From: an uncultured Bacilli bacterium
Lineage (GTDB): Bacteria; Bacillota_I; Bacilli_A; RF39; UBA660
DNA: 18,343 nt
Assembly (NCBI GenBank): GCA_904502155.1
Contig: CAJGDV010000015.1
Coordinates: 1-18,343, forward strand
Direction of reading: 5' to 3'
Position 1 is the stretch's first letter, and each line of letters opens with the position of its first letter. The position numbers and the translations under genes are program-made. The notes beneath the pieces were generated by a model, which saw nothing but the letters and a program-made list of their open reading frames with translations, searched no databases and was not told the origin of the DNA. Positions 1 to 6,896 of the stretch are shown piece by piece.

Positions 1-1002
1 ATTATTAATAATATCATTACCACTATTATCAACCATATTCATTGCTGGAGCATTTATTGTTACAGCTTGTTCTGGTTCATGTATTACTTGTGGTTGTTGT
101 TCAGTCATTGGTGCTGGTGCAGCCATTAAATTAATACCATCCTTTGTTGTTAATTCATTACTATTAGTATTTTTACTTGAAGCCATTAAATCTACTGGTG
201 GTTTTTTAACATCTGCTGGTTTTTCATTTGATTCTACTGGTGGCTGAGGTTTTTTCTTTTTCTTATTTTCTTTTATAGCTGATACAAGTGCTATTATAAG
301 TAAAAGTGCTATAATAGCTACACAAGCATATGCCATATATAAATTACTTTTCTTAGCCATCTTAAATGTGAAGTTGATATTATTAACTTTACTTCCATCT
401 AATTCCCACGTTAATACAGTTTTATCATCAGATACCGTTGTAGCGTTTGATTCAACAAAACTGTTTTTTGGAAGTTTCAATGTATATTTAATGTTTAAAT
501 ATGATGAATATGAAGGATCTAAAAGATTATCTTCATTCATTATTTTAAAACTACCTTTATAAATATTATAAACTAATCCTTTTTGTACTGTAAAAAAGTA
601 ACTATCATCAAATATTTCATCTGTTATTGCAGTGAAATCAATTTCTACTTTTTCACCTTCTTTTGATATTTTATCTATATCTTCAAAATGTTTAAATATT
701 TTTGCCCCTTGATGAGTAGGTTTATCTGGATCAGTATATGATTCTACAGTATAACCTTTTTGAATAAATATTTTTTTCAATTCTTCAAAATCAATGATTG
801 TGGATGCCATTGAATCAGTACCGAATCCTTCATTTTTAAGTGTTCCATCTTCATTTAATAATGATTGTTCAACCGTTTCAATTAAGACAAAATCCATCGA
901 TTTATCATCATTAATTTTCATTGATAAATCATATTGCATACATCCCGTTAAAATAATTGTATAAGCAAATAATAATAACAAGTTTTTAAATTTTTTAAAC
1001 AT
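1..1002 (-). CDS. LppM-like membrane-anchored lipoprotein (3' end outside window)
   Basis: Not on a complete reading frame because it runs off the left edge; 334 codons are visible. ATG at 1002 follows an AGAGGG Shine-Dalgarno site. The N-terminus is a lipoprotein signal with lipobox ILTGC (lipidated Cys21). Residues 22-215 form an extracytoplasmic domain ending in a Trp-containing segment (LTWELDG, 197-203) resembling LppM-family proteins. A TM segment at about 221-243 is followed by a Lys cluster (245-251), so the Pro/Gln/Asn-rich tail should be cytosolic. It is a paralog of the next gene upstream (1102-2454): shared features are the N-terminal hydrophobic segment, an SxFF...GL.Y...K block, the W-containing block and the TM plus basic stop-transfer. 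Function unknown; LppM of mycobacteria is linked to envelope and host interaction, but transferring that role here is not justified. Confidence 0.8.
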   Translation of the reverse strand, partial: MFKKFKNLLLLFAYTIILTGCMQYDLSMKINDDKSMDFVLIETVEQSLLNEDGTLKNEGFGTDSMASTIIDFEELKKIFIQKGYTVESYTDPDKPTHQGAKIFKHFEDIDKISKEGEKVEIDFTAITDEIFDDSYFFTVQKGLVYNIYKGSFKIMNEDNLLDPSYSSYLNIKYTLKLPKNSFVESNATTVSDDKTVLTWELDGSKVNNINFTFKMAKKSNLYMAYACVAIIALLLIIALVSAIKENKKKKKPQPPVESNEKPADVKKPPVDLMASSKNTNSNELTTKDGINLMAAPAPMTEQQPQVIHEPEQAVTINAPAMNMVDNSGNDIINN

Positions 1003-1011
1003 TACGCACAT

Positions 1012-1060
1012 CCCTCTATTTTAATATTCTACTATAATAAATTATATCACAAATAGAGGG
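1012..1060. repeat. 10-bp inverted repeat bracketing a promoter and masking an RBS
   Basis: Perfect arms CCCTCTATTT (1012-1021) and AAATAGAGGG (1051-1060) are separated by 29 bases. Read on the minus strand, the arm nearest the gene contains the Shine-Dalgarno site of the 1-1002 lipoprotein gene, and the far arm is its exact complement. The -10 element at 1041-1049 lies between them, so a transcript from this promoter would lack the far arm, while read-through RNA from the upstream gene would carry both. The pairing is seen in the sequence; a regulatory role is inference. Confidence 0.7.
1041..1049 (-). promoter_or_regulatory. Extended -10 promoter for the 1-1002 lipoprotein gene
   Basis: Minus strand reads TGATATAAT, a consensus extended -10. 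No good -35 is visible; the expected position is a T-run. The predicted start is near 1034, giving a leader of about 30 bases that contains the AGAGGG ribosome-binding site. Confidence 0.65.
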
Positions 1061-1079
1061 TAAAAAAAATGATATTAAT

Positions 1080-1107
1080 AAAAAAATGTAAGATTTAAAT
1101 CTTACAT
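1080..1107 (-). terminator. Intrinsic terminator overlapping the stop of the 1102-2454 gene
   Basis: A perfect 22-bp palindrome at 1086-1107 (about 9 paired bases with a 4-base loop) is followed on the minus strand by six T residues (1085-1080). The TAA stop at 1102-1104 lies inside the upstream arm of the stem. Confidence 0.85.
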
Positions 1108-2454
1108 TCCATTATTATTTTTATCATCAAAATCAAATGATTGATTAAATACACTTGTATAATCATTTGGCTCTGCATTATATAATCCATTATTATTGCC
1201 TGGAGCGTTTACAGGTTGTTGATTAAATAAATTTGGATTATTCATAGGTTGTTGTGGAGCCATTAAATCTGGTCTTTGCATTTGATTATTAGGATAATTT
1301 GTCATATTTGGGTTTCCCATTTGTCCATTCATACCATTTGGATTAGGTACTTGATTATTCATCATATTTGAGTTTCCCATTTGATTATAAGGATTAACCA
1401 TTGTTTGGTTCATCATGTTTTGATTTTCCATTTGGTTATTAGGATTAACCATTGCTTGATTCATCATATTTGGGTTTTCCATTTGGTTATTAGGATTAAC
1501 CATTGCTTGATTCATCATATTTTGATTTTCCATTTGATTATTAGGATTAACATTCATCATATTAGGTTGATTTTGATTCATTTGTGGTTCAGGTTTTATT
1601 TCGTTCATATCAGGATTTCCTACATTTTCACTAACTTGATCATCAAATGTCATACCATTATTATGAATATTTTTTTGTTTTACTTTTTTCTCTTTTTTCT
1701 TTTTTTCTTTTTTTGGTTTTCTACCTTTTGTTTCTTCATATTCAATTTTTTTGTGACTTAATTTTCTAACAACAAGTACTACTAACATAATTAATAATGC
1801 AATAGATATTATTGCTAAAACAATACCTACAACTACATTAAATTCTTTTATTTCAAAGTTTACTTCATTTTTTTGACCAACTTTTAAATTCCATTTTGTA
1901 ATATTTTCTTCTTCAATAATTTCACTAGCATTATGACTTGAAAGTTTTTTTGCTGAATGAAGAACAAAATTTATTGAGGCAATTTTATCAATATCTACTT
2001 CTTCATTTTTTACATCAGTATAATCAAATATAAATTTAGCTTTATATGTTGTATAAAATAACCCTACTTTTTTTTGAAAAAATACTGAATCATTATATGT
2101 TTCTTTTGAAATATCTGTTAAATTAATTTCTGTTTTTTTAAGTTGAGATAATGAACTTAAATCCCCAAATGTTTTTGAAATTTCTAAAGCAACACCATCT
2201 AAGATAAATGACTCAGATATTTCATATCCTTTTTCCTTTAAATTTATAGTAAATGTATCAGCATCGAATAAATCGTTTTTTTCAAGACCATATTTATCAA
2301 GTAATTCATAATTAGCAGAATAATCTACAATAAGTCTTATACTGTTATCATTATTAATAACCATACGTGTATCTTTAGAGTATTCTTCTTTTGCATTTAC
2401 AATGCCAATATTAACTAAAAATAATAATAAAATAATATATAGTTTTTTCTTCAT
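1102..2454 (-). CDS. LppM-like membrane protein with Asn/Met/Gln-rich repeat tail
   Basis: 450 aa from the ATG at 2454. A longer frame opens with TTG at 2472, but that codon lies at or before the predicted transcription start, and the ATG begins a clean signal peptide (Lys-rich start, hydrophobic core, probable cleavage after Ala21). Residues 22-205 are an extracytoplasmic domain related to that of the downstream lipoprotein gene, but without a lipobox. A TM segment (about 206-229) is followed by a very basic stretch (231-262), placing the C-terminus in the cytosol. The tail (263-450) is low complexity, rich in Asn, Met, Gln and Pro, and contains tandem 17-residue repeats with cores such as NPNNQMENQNMMNQ. 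Function not recognised. The monocistronic design (own promoter and terminator) suggests independent expression from its paralog. Confidence 0.8.
   Translation of the reverse strand: MKKKLYIILLLFLVNIGIVNAKEEYSKDTRMVINNDNSIRLIVDYSANYELLDKYGLEKNDLFDADTFTINLKEKGYEISESFILDGVALEISKTFGDLSSLSQLKKTEINLTDISKETYNDSVFFQKKVGLFYTTYKAKFIFDYTDVKNEEVDIDKIASINFVLHSAKKLSSHNASEIIEEENITKWNLKVGQKNEVNFEIKEFNVVVGIVLAIISIALLIMLVVLVVRKLSHKKIEYEETKGRKPKKEKKKKEKKVKQKNIHNNGMTFDDQVSENVGNPDMNEIKPEPQMNQNQPNMMNVNPNNQMENQNMMNQAMVNPNNQMENPNMMNQAMVNPNNQMENQNMMNQTMVNPYNQMGNSNMMNNQVPNPNGMNGQMGNPNMTNYPNNQMQRPDLMAPQQPMNNPNLFNQQPVNAPGNNNGLYNAEPNDYTSVFNQSFDFDDKNNNGM
1380..1552 (-). repeat. 51-bp in-frame tandem repeats coding 17-aa units
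   Basis: The hexamer-rich string GGATTAAC recurs at 1391, 1442 and 1493, with the shorter GGATTAA at 1544, an exact 51-base spacing. Units differ by a few substitutions (Gln/Pro, Ala/Thr, Asn/Tyr changes). Weaker, degenerate copies continue toward the C-terminus of the protein (lower coordinates). Being a multiple of three, unit gain or loss would keep the frame. Confidence 0.9.
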
Positions 2455-2476
2455 ACATACCACGCTTCCCAATAAA

Positions 2477-2485
2477 ATTATATCA
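2477..2485 (-). promoter_or_regulatory. Extended -10 promoter for the 1102-2454 gene
   Basis: Minus strand TGATATAAT, just downstream of the T-tract of the preceding terminator. The predicted start near 2470 leaves about 16 leader bases and excludes the TTG at 2472 as a start codon. No clear -35. Confidence 0.65.
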
Positions 2486-2497
2486 TAAAATAACTAG

Positions 2498-2523
2498 AAA
2501 AAAAACTCTAAAAATTAGAGTTT
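2498..2523 (-). terminator. Intrinsic terminator overlapping the stop of the zinc-ribbon gene
   Basis: Arms AAACTCTAA (2503-2511) and TTAGAGTTT (2515-2523) pair perfectly over 9 bp with a 3-base loop, followed on the minus strand by a T-run. The TAA stop (2515-2517) is in the stem. Confidence 0.88.
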
Positions 2524-2949
2524 AATTCCACAATTAACACAATAAATTCCAGCACCTTTAATTTCACTTCCACAATTTTGACATCTTAAATCTGTAGTTT
2601 CAAAATCTTTAATAGCAAGAATTGGGAAGAAAATCATTGGAAAAAGTCCTAGTCCTATTGAGAACCAAATTGATTGATTTAATTTTTGACCAAATTTTAT
2701 TCTTAACAAAATACCAAATAAAACATTTATTGTTGGAATAAAATAAAGACATATAAACCATCCACTAAAGCCACAAAATTTAATTATTTCATAATCAGAA
2801 TAATATGGTATTAATGATTTCCATGGAGCAATATTTATTTTCTTAAATATAAACCATAATGGAAGAGCTTTTACAACAATATTTGCTAAAAAGGAAAGAA
2901 ATAAGAAAATTACTAAAAGTAATAATATTAATAATAAAATGCCTGACAT
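2515..2949 (-). CDS. DUF5684-like membrane protein with C-terminal zinc ribbon
   Basis: 144 aa. The order is an N-terminal TM helix (about 4-27), a WKSLIPYY motif (43-50) followed by a GxxxW hydrophobic segment, and further hydrophobic segments to about residue 112. This pattern (Trp-Lys-x-Leu-Ile-Pro-x-Tyr then small TM helices) matches the DUF5684 family as I know it. A four-Cys zinc ribbon closes the protein: CQNC (123-126) and CVNC (137-140). ATG at 2949 has a strong AGGAGG site that overlaps the end of the histidine-kinase gene (3-base gap), so it is the last gene of the response regulator-kinase operon. Function unknown. The link to the two-component system suggests an accessory or output membrane protein, but that is inferred only from position. 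Confidence 0.8.
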   Translation of the reverse strand: MSGILLLILLLLVIFLFLSFLANIVVKALPLWFIFKKINIAPWKSLIPYYSDYEIIKFCGFSGWFICLYFIPTINVLFGILLRIKFGQKLNQSIWFSIGLGLFPMIFFPILAIKDFETTDLRCQNCGSEIKGAGIYCVNCGIKL

Positions 2950-2952
2950 ATG

Positions 2953-4254
2953 CTACCTCCTATTGTAAATTATATCATAATTTGAAGGAAGATAAAAGAT
3001 AATCGATAATCCACCATATCTATTGTTTTTAGCATTTATTTCACCATGGTGAACTTTAATAATTTCTTGACATATTGAAAGACCTAAACCAGATATTTTG
3101 CGTCCAGAATCTGTTGTAAATAATGGATCAAATATTTTATCAATTATATTTTTTTCAACACCTATTCCATTATCCATAATTTCAAAATATATTTTATTTT
3201 CTTTCTTTGTTATTATTATTTTTATCGTTTTATTATCGTTTTCTAAATATCTTATACTATTATTGATAATGTTTGAAAACACTCTTTTCATTTTTACTTC
3301 ATCAATAATAATTTCTTCATTTGTATTTGTTTTATTTTTAATACGAAATTTAATATTTTTTTCTTTTAATTCTTCTTCAAATTCTTTTTTTAAGTTAATA
3401 ATGTAATCTTTAATTAAAATTGGTTTTTTATTTAAATTACTATTTAAATTACAACTTAAATAATCATCAAATTCACTTATTAACTCTTTCATTCTTACTG
3501 ATTTAGTACTAATCTTATTTATATACTCTATTTTTTTCTCTTCAGTAAGAGTTGCTGTTTCTAGTCTTTTAGCATACCCCATTATTGATGTAAGGGGTGT
3601 TTTTATATCATGTGATATAGAAGCAATAATTTGGTTTTGCTTTTCTTTTTCACTTTCAAGAGCTTTTGTTAAATCAATAAAGTTATTTTGTAATTCATCA
3701 ATAGTTGTAAGAGCAGGTCTTCTTTTTGGCATTATTCCTTTTTTATAAGAAATAATATCATTTTTTAAATTATTTATCGGGATTAGAATTTTTTTGCTTA
3801 TTAATTTATAGCTTACAATCGTAATAACAAGTAAAATAAAAAGTTCTATAAACATAATTCTTGATATTAATAAACTTAAGGTTAAATCTAATTGACTTGA
3901 TACACTTAATAAATAAATTTCATTATTTATTAAAATAAGTTTTGATTTTTCATATGTTAAATTTGATTCTTTTTTATTATCAAAAATAATATTATTATTT
4001 TTATCTTTTAAAGTTATATAAACATAATTATTATTAGATAATTTTTTAATATTATCGTAATTGTCTTTTAACTTTTTTTCAATAATTTCGAATTTTTTAT
4101 CTACATATGTTTTAGTTTTATTAACACGATATGCTACAGTTTTATTAAATGCTAATGTTAAATATAAACATAATAAAATAGTATTTATAATAAAAATTAT
4201 TGTTATAGATCTAATCATTATAGATCTAAATTTATCTTTTTCATTAAGAATCAT
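2953..4254 (-). CDS. Sensor histidine kinase, two TM, HisKA/HATPase
   Basis: 433 aa membrane sensor kinase that would autophosphorylate on His and pass phosphate to the response regulator encoded just upstream. TM1 is about 13-36, a small extracytoplasmic domain (about 37-125) follows, TM2 is about 129-150, and then comes a HAMP-like linker. The H box is SHDIKTPLTS with phospho-acceptor His215. The ATPase domain has the N box (NIINNSIRYL, 328-337), G1 DNGIGV (361-366), F box IFDPLF (374-379) and G2 SGLGLS (388-393), so all catalytic blocks are intact. The gene overlaps the regulator gene by 11 bases and has its own AGAGG site, indicating translational coupling. The stimulus is unknown; the compact sensor domain of about 90 residues has no motif I recognise. 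Confidence 0.95.
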   Translation of the reverse strand: MILNEKDKFRSIMIRSITIIFIINTILLCLYLTLAFNKTVAYRVNKTKTYVDKKFEIIEKKLKDNYDNIKKLSNNNYVYITLKDKNNNIIFDNKKESNLTYEKSKLILINNEIYLLSVSSQLDLTLSLLISRIMFIELFILLVITIVSYKLISKKILIPINNLKNDIISYKKGIMPKRRPALTTIDELQNNFIDLTKALESEKEKQNQIIASISHDIKTPLTSIMGYAKRLETATLTEEKKIEYINKISTKSVRMKELISEFDDYLSCNLNSNLNKKPILIKDYIINLKKEFEEELKEKNIKFRIKNKTNTNEEIIIDEVKMKRVFSNIINNSIRYLENDNKTIKIIITKKENKIYFEIMDNGIGVEKNIIDKIFDPLFTTDSGRKISGLGLSICQEIIKVHHGEINAKNNRYGGLSIIFYLPSNYDIIYNRR

Positions 4255-4927
4255 TTCTTACCTCTTTTAAAAATTTATATCCTACACCCCATATTGTTTT
4301 AATATATTTTTCATCTTCGTCTAATTTATCTCTTAATGATTTAATGTGAACAGCAACTGTTCCAATATCACCATAATCATTTCCCCAAACAGAACGAAAA
4401 ATTTGTTCTTTTGTTAAAACAACACCTGCATTTGAAACTAAGTACCATAGAACTTCAAATTCTCTTGTTGATACATTAATTCTTTCATTACATTTAAAAA
4501 CATCATATGATTCTTTATTTATTTCAAATTCACCAATAACGACCTTTTTGTTATCAATAAACGTTTTACGTTCTTCTCGTCTTAAATGCGCTTTAACACG
4601 GGCTACTAATTCATAAATATCAAATGGTTTTGTTATATAATCATCAGCACCTATTTCAAAGCCAACTAATTTATCTACTGTTGATGCTTTAGCTGTTACA
4701 AAAATAATTGGGCATTTAATTTTTTCTCTAATTTTATTACATAATTCAATGCCTGTCATGTTTGGCATCATAATATCTAATAAAATTAAATCAATACTTT
4801 CATCAATTAAATTTAAGGCATCTAATGCTTTATTACATGTTAATGTTTCAAATCCTTCGTCGGTTAATGAATCACTAATTAGTTCTGCAATATCTATTTC
4901 GTCATCTACAATTAAAATTTTAGCCAT
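4244..4927 (-). CDS. OmpR/PhoB-family response regulator
   Basis: 227 aa from the ATG at 4927. An alternative GTG at 4936 and ATG at 4933 sit too close to the GGTGGAG ribosome site, whereas 4927 is spaced about 8 bases from GGAG and starts MAKILIVDDE as in the family. The receiver domain has acidic pocket D8/D9, phospho-acceptor D51 (LLDIMMP), switch T78 and K100 (TKPF). The C-terminal half is a winged helix (STREFEVL, then VWGNDYGD, ending IWGVGYKF). It should bind DNA when phosphorylated by the kinase encoded immediately downstream. Target genes are not evident, but the neighbouring membrane-protein genes are natural candidates. No operator repeat could be assigned. Confidence 0.95.
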   Translation of the reverse strand: MAKILIVDDEIDIAELISDSLTDEGFETLTCNKALDALNLIDESIDLILLDIMMPNMTGIELCNKIREKIKCPIIFVTAKASTVDKLVGFEIGADDYITKPFDIYELVARVKAHLRREERKTFIDNKKVVIGEFEINKESYDVFKCNERINVSTREFEVLWYLVSNAGVVLTKEQIFRSVWGNDYGDIGTVAVHIKSLRDKLDEDEKYIKTIWGVGYKFLKEVRNDS

Positions 4928-4945
4928 TTTCATCACTCCACCAAC

Positions 4946-4954
4946 ATTTTATCA
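4946..4954 (-). promoter_or_regulatory. Candidate extended -10 for the regulator-kinase operon
   Basis: Minus strand TGATAAAAT, one mismatch from the extended -10 consensus, placed directly after the terminator T-tract of the upstream gene. The implied start near 4939 would give a leader of about 12 bases and trim part of the GGTGGAG site, so this call is weaker than the others. Confidence 0.4.
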
Positions 4955-4955
4955 C

Positions 4956-4988
4956 AAAAAAAAAGAAGCAACAATTAAGTTTGCTTCT
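4956..4988 (-). terminator. Intrinsic terminator at the end of the 4975-5898 gene
   Basis: An 8-bp stem (4964-4971 with 4981-4988; core GAAGCAA/TTGCTTC) has a 9-base loop that holds the TAA stop codon. It is followed on the minus strand by eight T residues. Confidence 0.85.
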
Positions 4989-5898
4989 CATATTTAATTT
5001 CTAATTCAAAATTTTCATTAATAGTTGGAATTGCTAAGTATTTACTTCTACTTGAATCTTTAAATTTAACATAAAAAGCAGTAATATCCCATGTAAATAC
5101 TTTAAATTCTTTTTGAATTTCTTCTTTCAAATCCCATGTATTAATTCTAACATAGTAATCATCTTTAAAATGTTTATATAAAGTAAATTTACTATAACTT
5201 AATCTAGTCACATATAAATTACCCGCAATTTCAAGTTTATTATCAGAAACTTCATTTGTATCAAATTGTGCTAAATCTTGTCGATATAAATATCTTAAAT
5301 CTTGATGATTAATATTAAGTTGATAATAATTTTCAGAATCGTTAGTATAATAATTTTTTGATAAATCTTGTTTACAAGCTAGTATATAACCATTATCTAA
5401 TATATAAGCAGTATAAGTACAATCTATCATATCATCCTTTTCTTTAGCTCTAAATTGTCTTAATACTCCGTCAGATCCTTGTTTTATAACTTTCTTTTCT
5501 TCTGGTAAGAATTTATAATTTAAATCTTCATTTACTTCTGTTAAATCTAAGAATGGTTCAGCATTTTCAAATTTTTGTTCTTCATTAACATTTGCTATTG
5601 GCTTGTTGTCATTAGCAACAATGATGATATGTAAACAAAGTGCAATGAATAACATTATTAATGGAAGAGCCATCATAAATGGTTTATGTTCTTTAAAAAA
5701 CTTATTTAAACTAACATCATTAAAATAATAAATAAAAATTAGAACCGGAAAAGAATAGCAAGCCATCATAAATGGCGTATCAAACATTGCTACTCCAAAT
5801 AATTTAAGTACATATTCTAAACAAAAATAAAATATTAAGGCATAAAAGAATGATGCCATACCAAAAATAATGGTATTATTAAATTTATTATTTTCCAT
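4975..5898 (-). CDS. Three-TM protein with extracytoplasmic domain, paralog 3
   Basis: 307 aa, family not recognised. Three hydrophobic helices (about 9-34, 42-60, 73-93) precede a domain of about 210 residues. The Lys-containing loop between helices 2 and 3 puts the C-terminal domain outside the cell by the positive-inside rule. The soluble domain begins with a xPFLDL motif (about residues 114-120) and has a LDNGY...YYQLNI segment that aligns with the two upstream genes at 5949-6896 and 6896-7831, so the three are divergent paralogs. ATG at 5898 has a strong AGGTGAT site. Unlike the other two it has its own promoter and terminator. It sits just upstream of the response regulator operon. Function unknown; possibly an extracytoplasmic binding or sensing protein. 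Confidence 0.75.
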   Translation of the reverse strand: MENNKFNNTIIFGMASFFYALIFYFCLEYVLKLFGVAMFDTPFMMACYSFPVLIFIYYFNDVSLNKFFKEHKPFMMALPLIMLFIALCLHIIIVANDNKPIANVNEEQKFENAEPFLDLTEVNEDLNYKFLPEEKKVIKQGSDGVLRQFRAKEKDDMIDCTYTAYILDNGYILACKQDLSKNYYTNDSENYYQLNINHQDLRYLYRQDLAQFDTNEVSDNKLEIAGNLYVTRLSYSKFTLYKHFKDDYYVRINTWDLKEEIQKEFKVFTWDITAFYVKFKDSSRSKYLAIPTINENFELEIKYEKQT

Positions 5899-5914
5899 AT
5901 AATCACCTAAAAAT

Positions 5915-5923
5915 ATTATATCA
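5915..5923 (-). promoter_or_regulatory. Extended -10 promoter for the 4975-5898 gene
   Basis: Minus strand TGATATAAT directly abuts the terminator T-tract of the 5949-6896 gene. The predicted start near 5908 coincides with the first base of the AGGTGAT ribosome-binding site, leaving a leader of about 10 bases. Confidence 0.6.
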
Positions 5924-5953
5924 TAAAAATAGACTATTTTTACATAGTCTATT
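5924..5953 (-). terminator. Intrinsic terminator overlapping the stop of the 5949-6896 gene
   Basis: Perfect 10-bp arms AATAGACTAT (5928-5937) and ATAGTCTATT (5944-5953) with a 6-base loop. The TAG stop (5949-5951) is within the stem. The T-tract is short (about five T), so termination may be partial and some read-through into the next paralog is plausible. Confidence 0.75.
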
Positions 5954-6896
5954 CTTCTACAACTTTTTCATATAATTCTAATTCAAATTTTTCATTTATT
6001 CTAGCATAAACTTTTAATACTTCATTATCAACTGTTACGTTAGAACAATCATTAGAATATGAAATACTTGTTTGATTAGGATAAGCTTCCTTAATATAAC
6101 TTTTTAATCCATATGATTTAAATAAAAAATAAAATTTATCGAAATATTGTCTATAAGTTTTATAATTACCTGCCTCTTGGATGGAAGCATAAACCTTATC
6201 ATTAATTACTTTTTGATCATATTTTTTTTGTAACACATCTGTAATTACAACTAATTCTATATTTTTATATTCTTGTAATTTATCTACTTTGATATTAAGT
6301 TGATAAAAATTAGCATCTTTGTTTAATTCTTTTACATAGAAATTTTTTTCTTCATTATCTACTACAGTAAATAAATATCCTTCATTAAGTTCATAAACTT
6401 TATATTTAGAATATTGATTAATATCTAATTTTTCTAATTTTATTGGTTCATAAATTTTAATTTTATATTTTTCACCATCTAAAGTTAGTTTTAAAAGTTG
6501 GTTTGAACTATTAATTTTAAATATTAAACCGTTAACATTTTCAGATAAATCTAAATATGTTTCATTAGCATCAAATTGTTGTTTAATATTGTTATTGTGA
6601 TTTTCAAGTTGTTTTTTTGAGAAACCAGTAATAAGAAATGTTGCACATATTATTAATACTGGAATCATAACTAGTAGAACTCTAAACTTATAAATATATT
6701 GATTTAAATAGTAATTAAATTTTGAATAAATACCTGTTAATATTAAGGTTACTATTATTGAACATATTAATAATAATACCATGTTTACTGATTCAAAATT
6801 CATGATAAATACTTTACCTATTGTATCCCATATTACATATGCTGATAAAAATATATATAAAAATGAGGCTACTAAAAATATTAAAATCTGTTTCAT
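5949..6896 (-). CDS. Three-TM protein with extracytoplasmic domain, paralog 2
   Basis: 315 aa, family not recognised. TM helices lie at about 2-24, 36-58 and 72-91, with a Tyr/Lys/Arg loop between helices 2 and 3, so the domain from residue 92 on should be extracytoplasmic. It shares with its neighbours the xTYLDL motif after TM3 (about 112-117), a LNEGYLF...FYQLNI block in the middle and a NEKFELELYEK-type C-terminal strand that matches NENFELEIKYEK in the 4975-5898 protein. The start codon overlaps the stop of the upstream gene by one base (TAATG), with an AAGGGG site, so the two are translationally coupled. No enzymatic motif is visible. Confidence 0.75.
   Translation of the reverse strand: MKQILIFLVASFLYIFLSAYVIWDTIGKVFIMNFESVNMVLLLICSIIVTLILTGIYSKFNYYLNQYIYKFRVLLVMIPVLIICATFLITGFSKKQLENHNNNIKQQFDANETYLDLSENVNGLIFKINSSNQLLKLTLDGEKYKIKIYEPIKLEKLDINQYSKYKVYELNEGYLFTVVDNEEKNFYVKELNKDANFYQLNIKVDKLQEYKNIELVVITDVLQKKYDQKVINDKVYASIQEAGNYKTYRQYFDKFYFLFKSYGLKSYIKEAYPNQTSISYSNDCSNVTVDNEVLKVYARINEKFELELYEKVVEE

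Noticed and set aside
1380..1552. Possible CRISPR-like array
   Set aside because: Units abut directly with no unique spacers, the period is a multiple of three, and they lie in frame within a coding gene.
1381..1761. Open plus-strand frame across the repeat region
   Set aside because: It is the antisense shadow of the Asn/Met-rich repeat and Lys-rich coding region; it gives a His/Ile/Phe-rich nonsense protein with no ribosome site.
2455..2472. TTG start extending the repeat-tail protein by six residues
   Set aside because: The codon sits at or before the predicted transcription start, and the internal ATG starts a standard signal peptide with a ribosome site.
4928..4936. GTG or ATG starts upstream of 4927 for the response regulator
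   Set aside because: They are too close to the GGTGGAG site; MAKILIVDDE is the usual receiver N-terminus.
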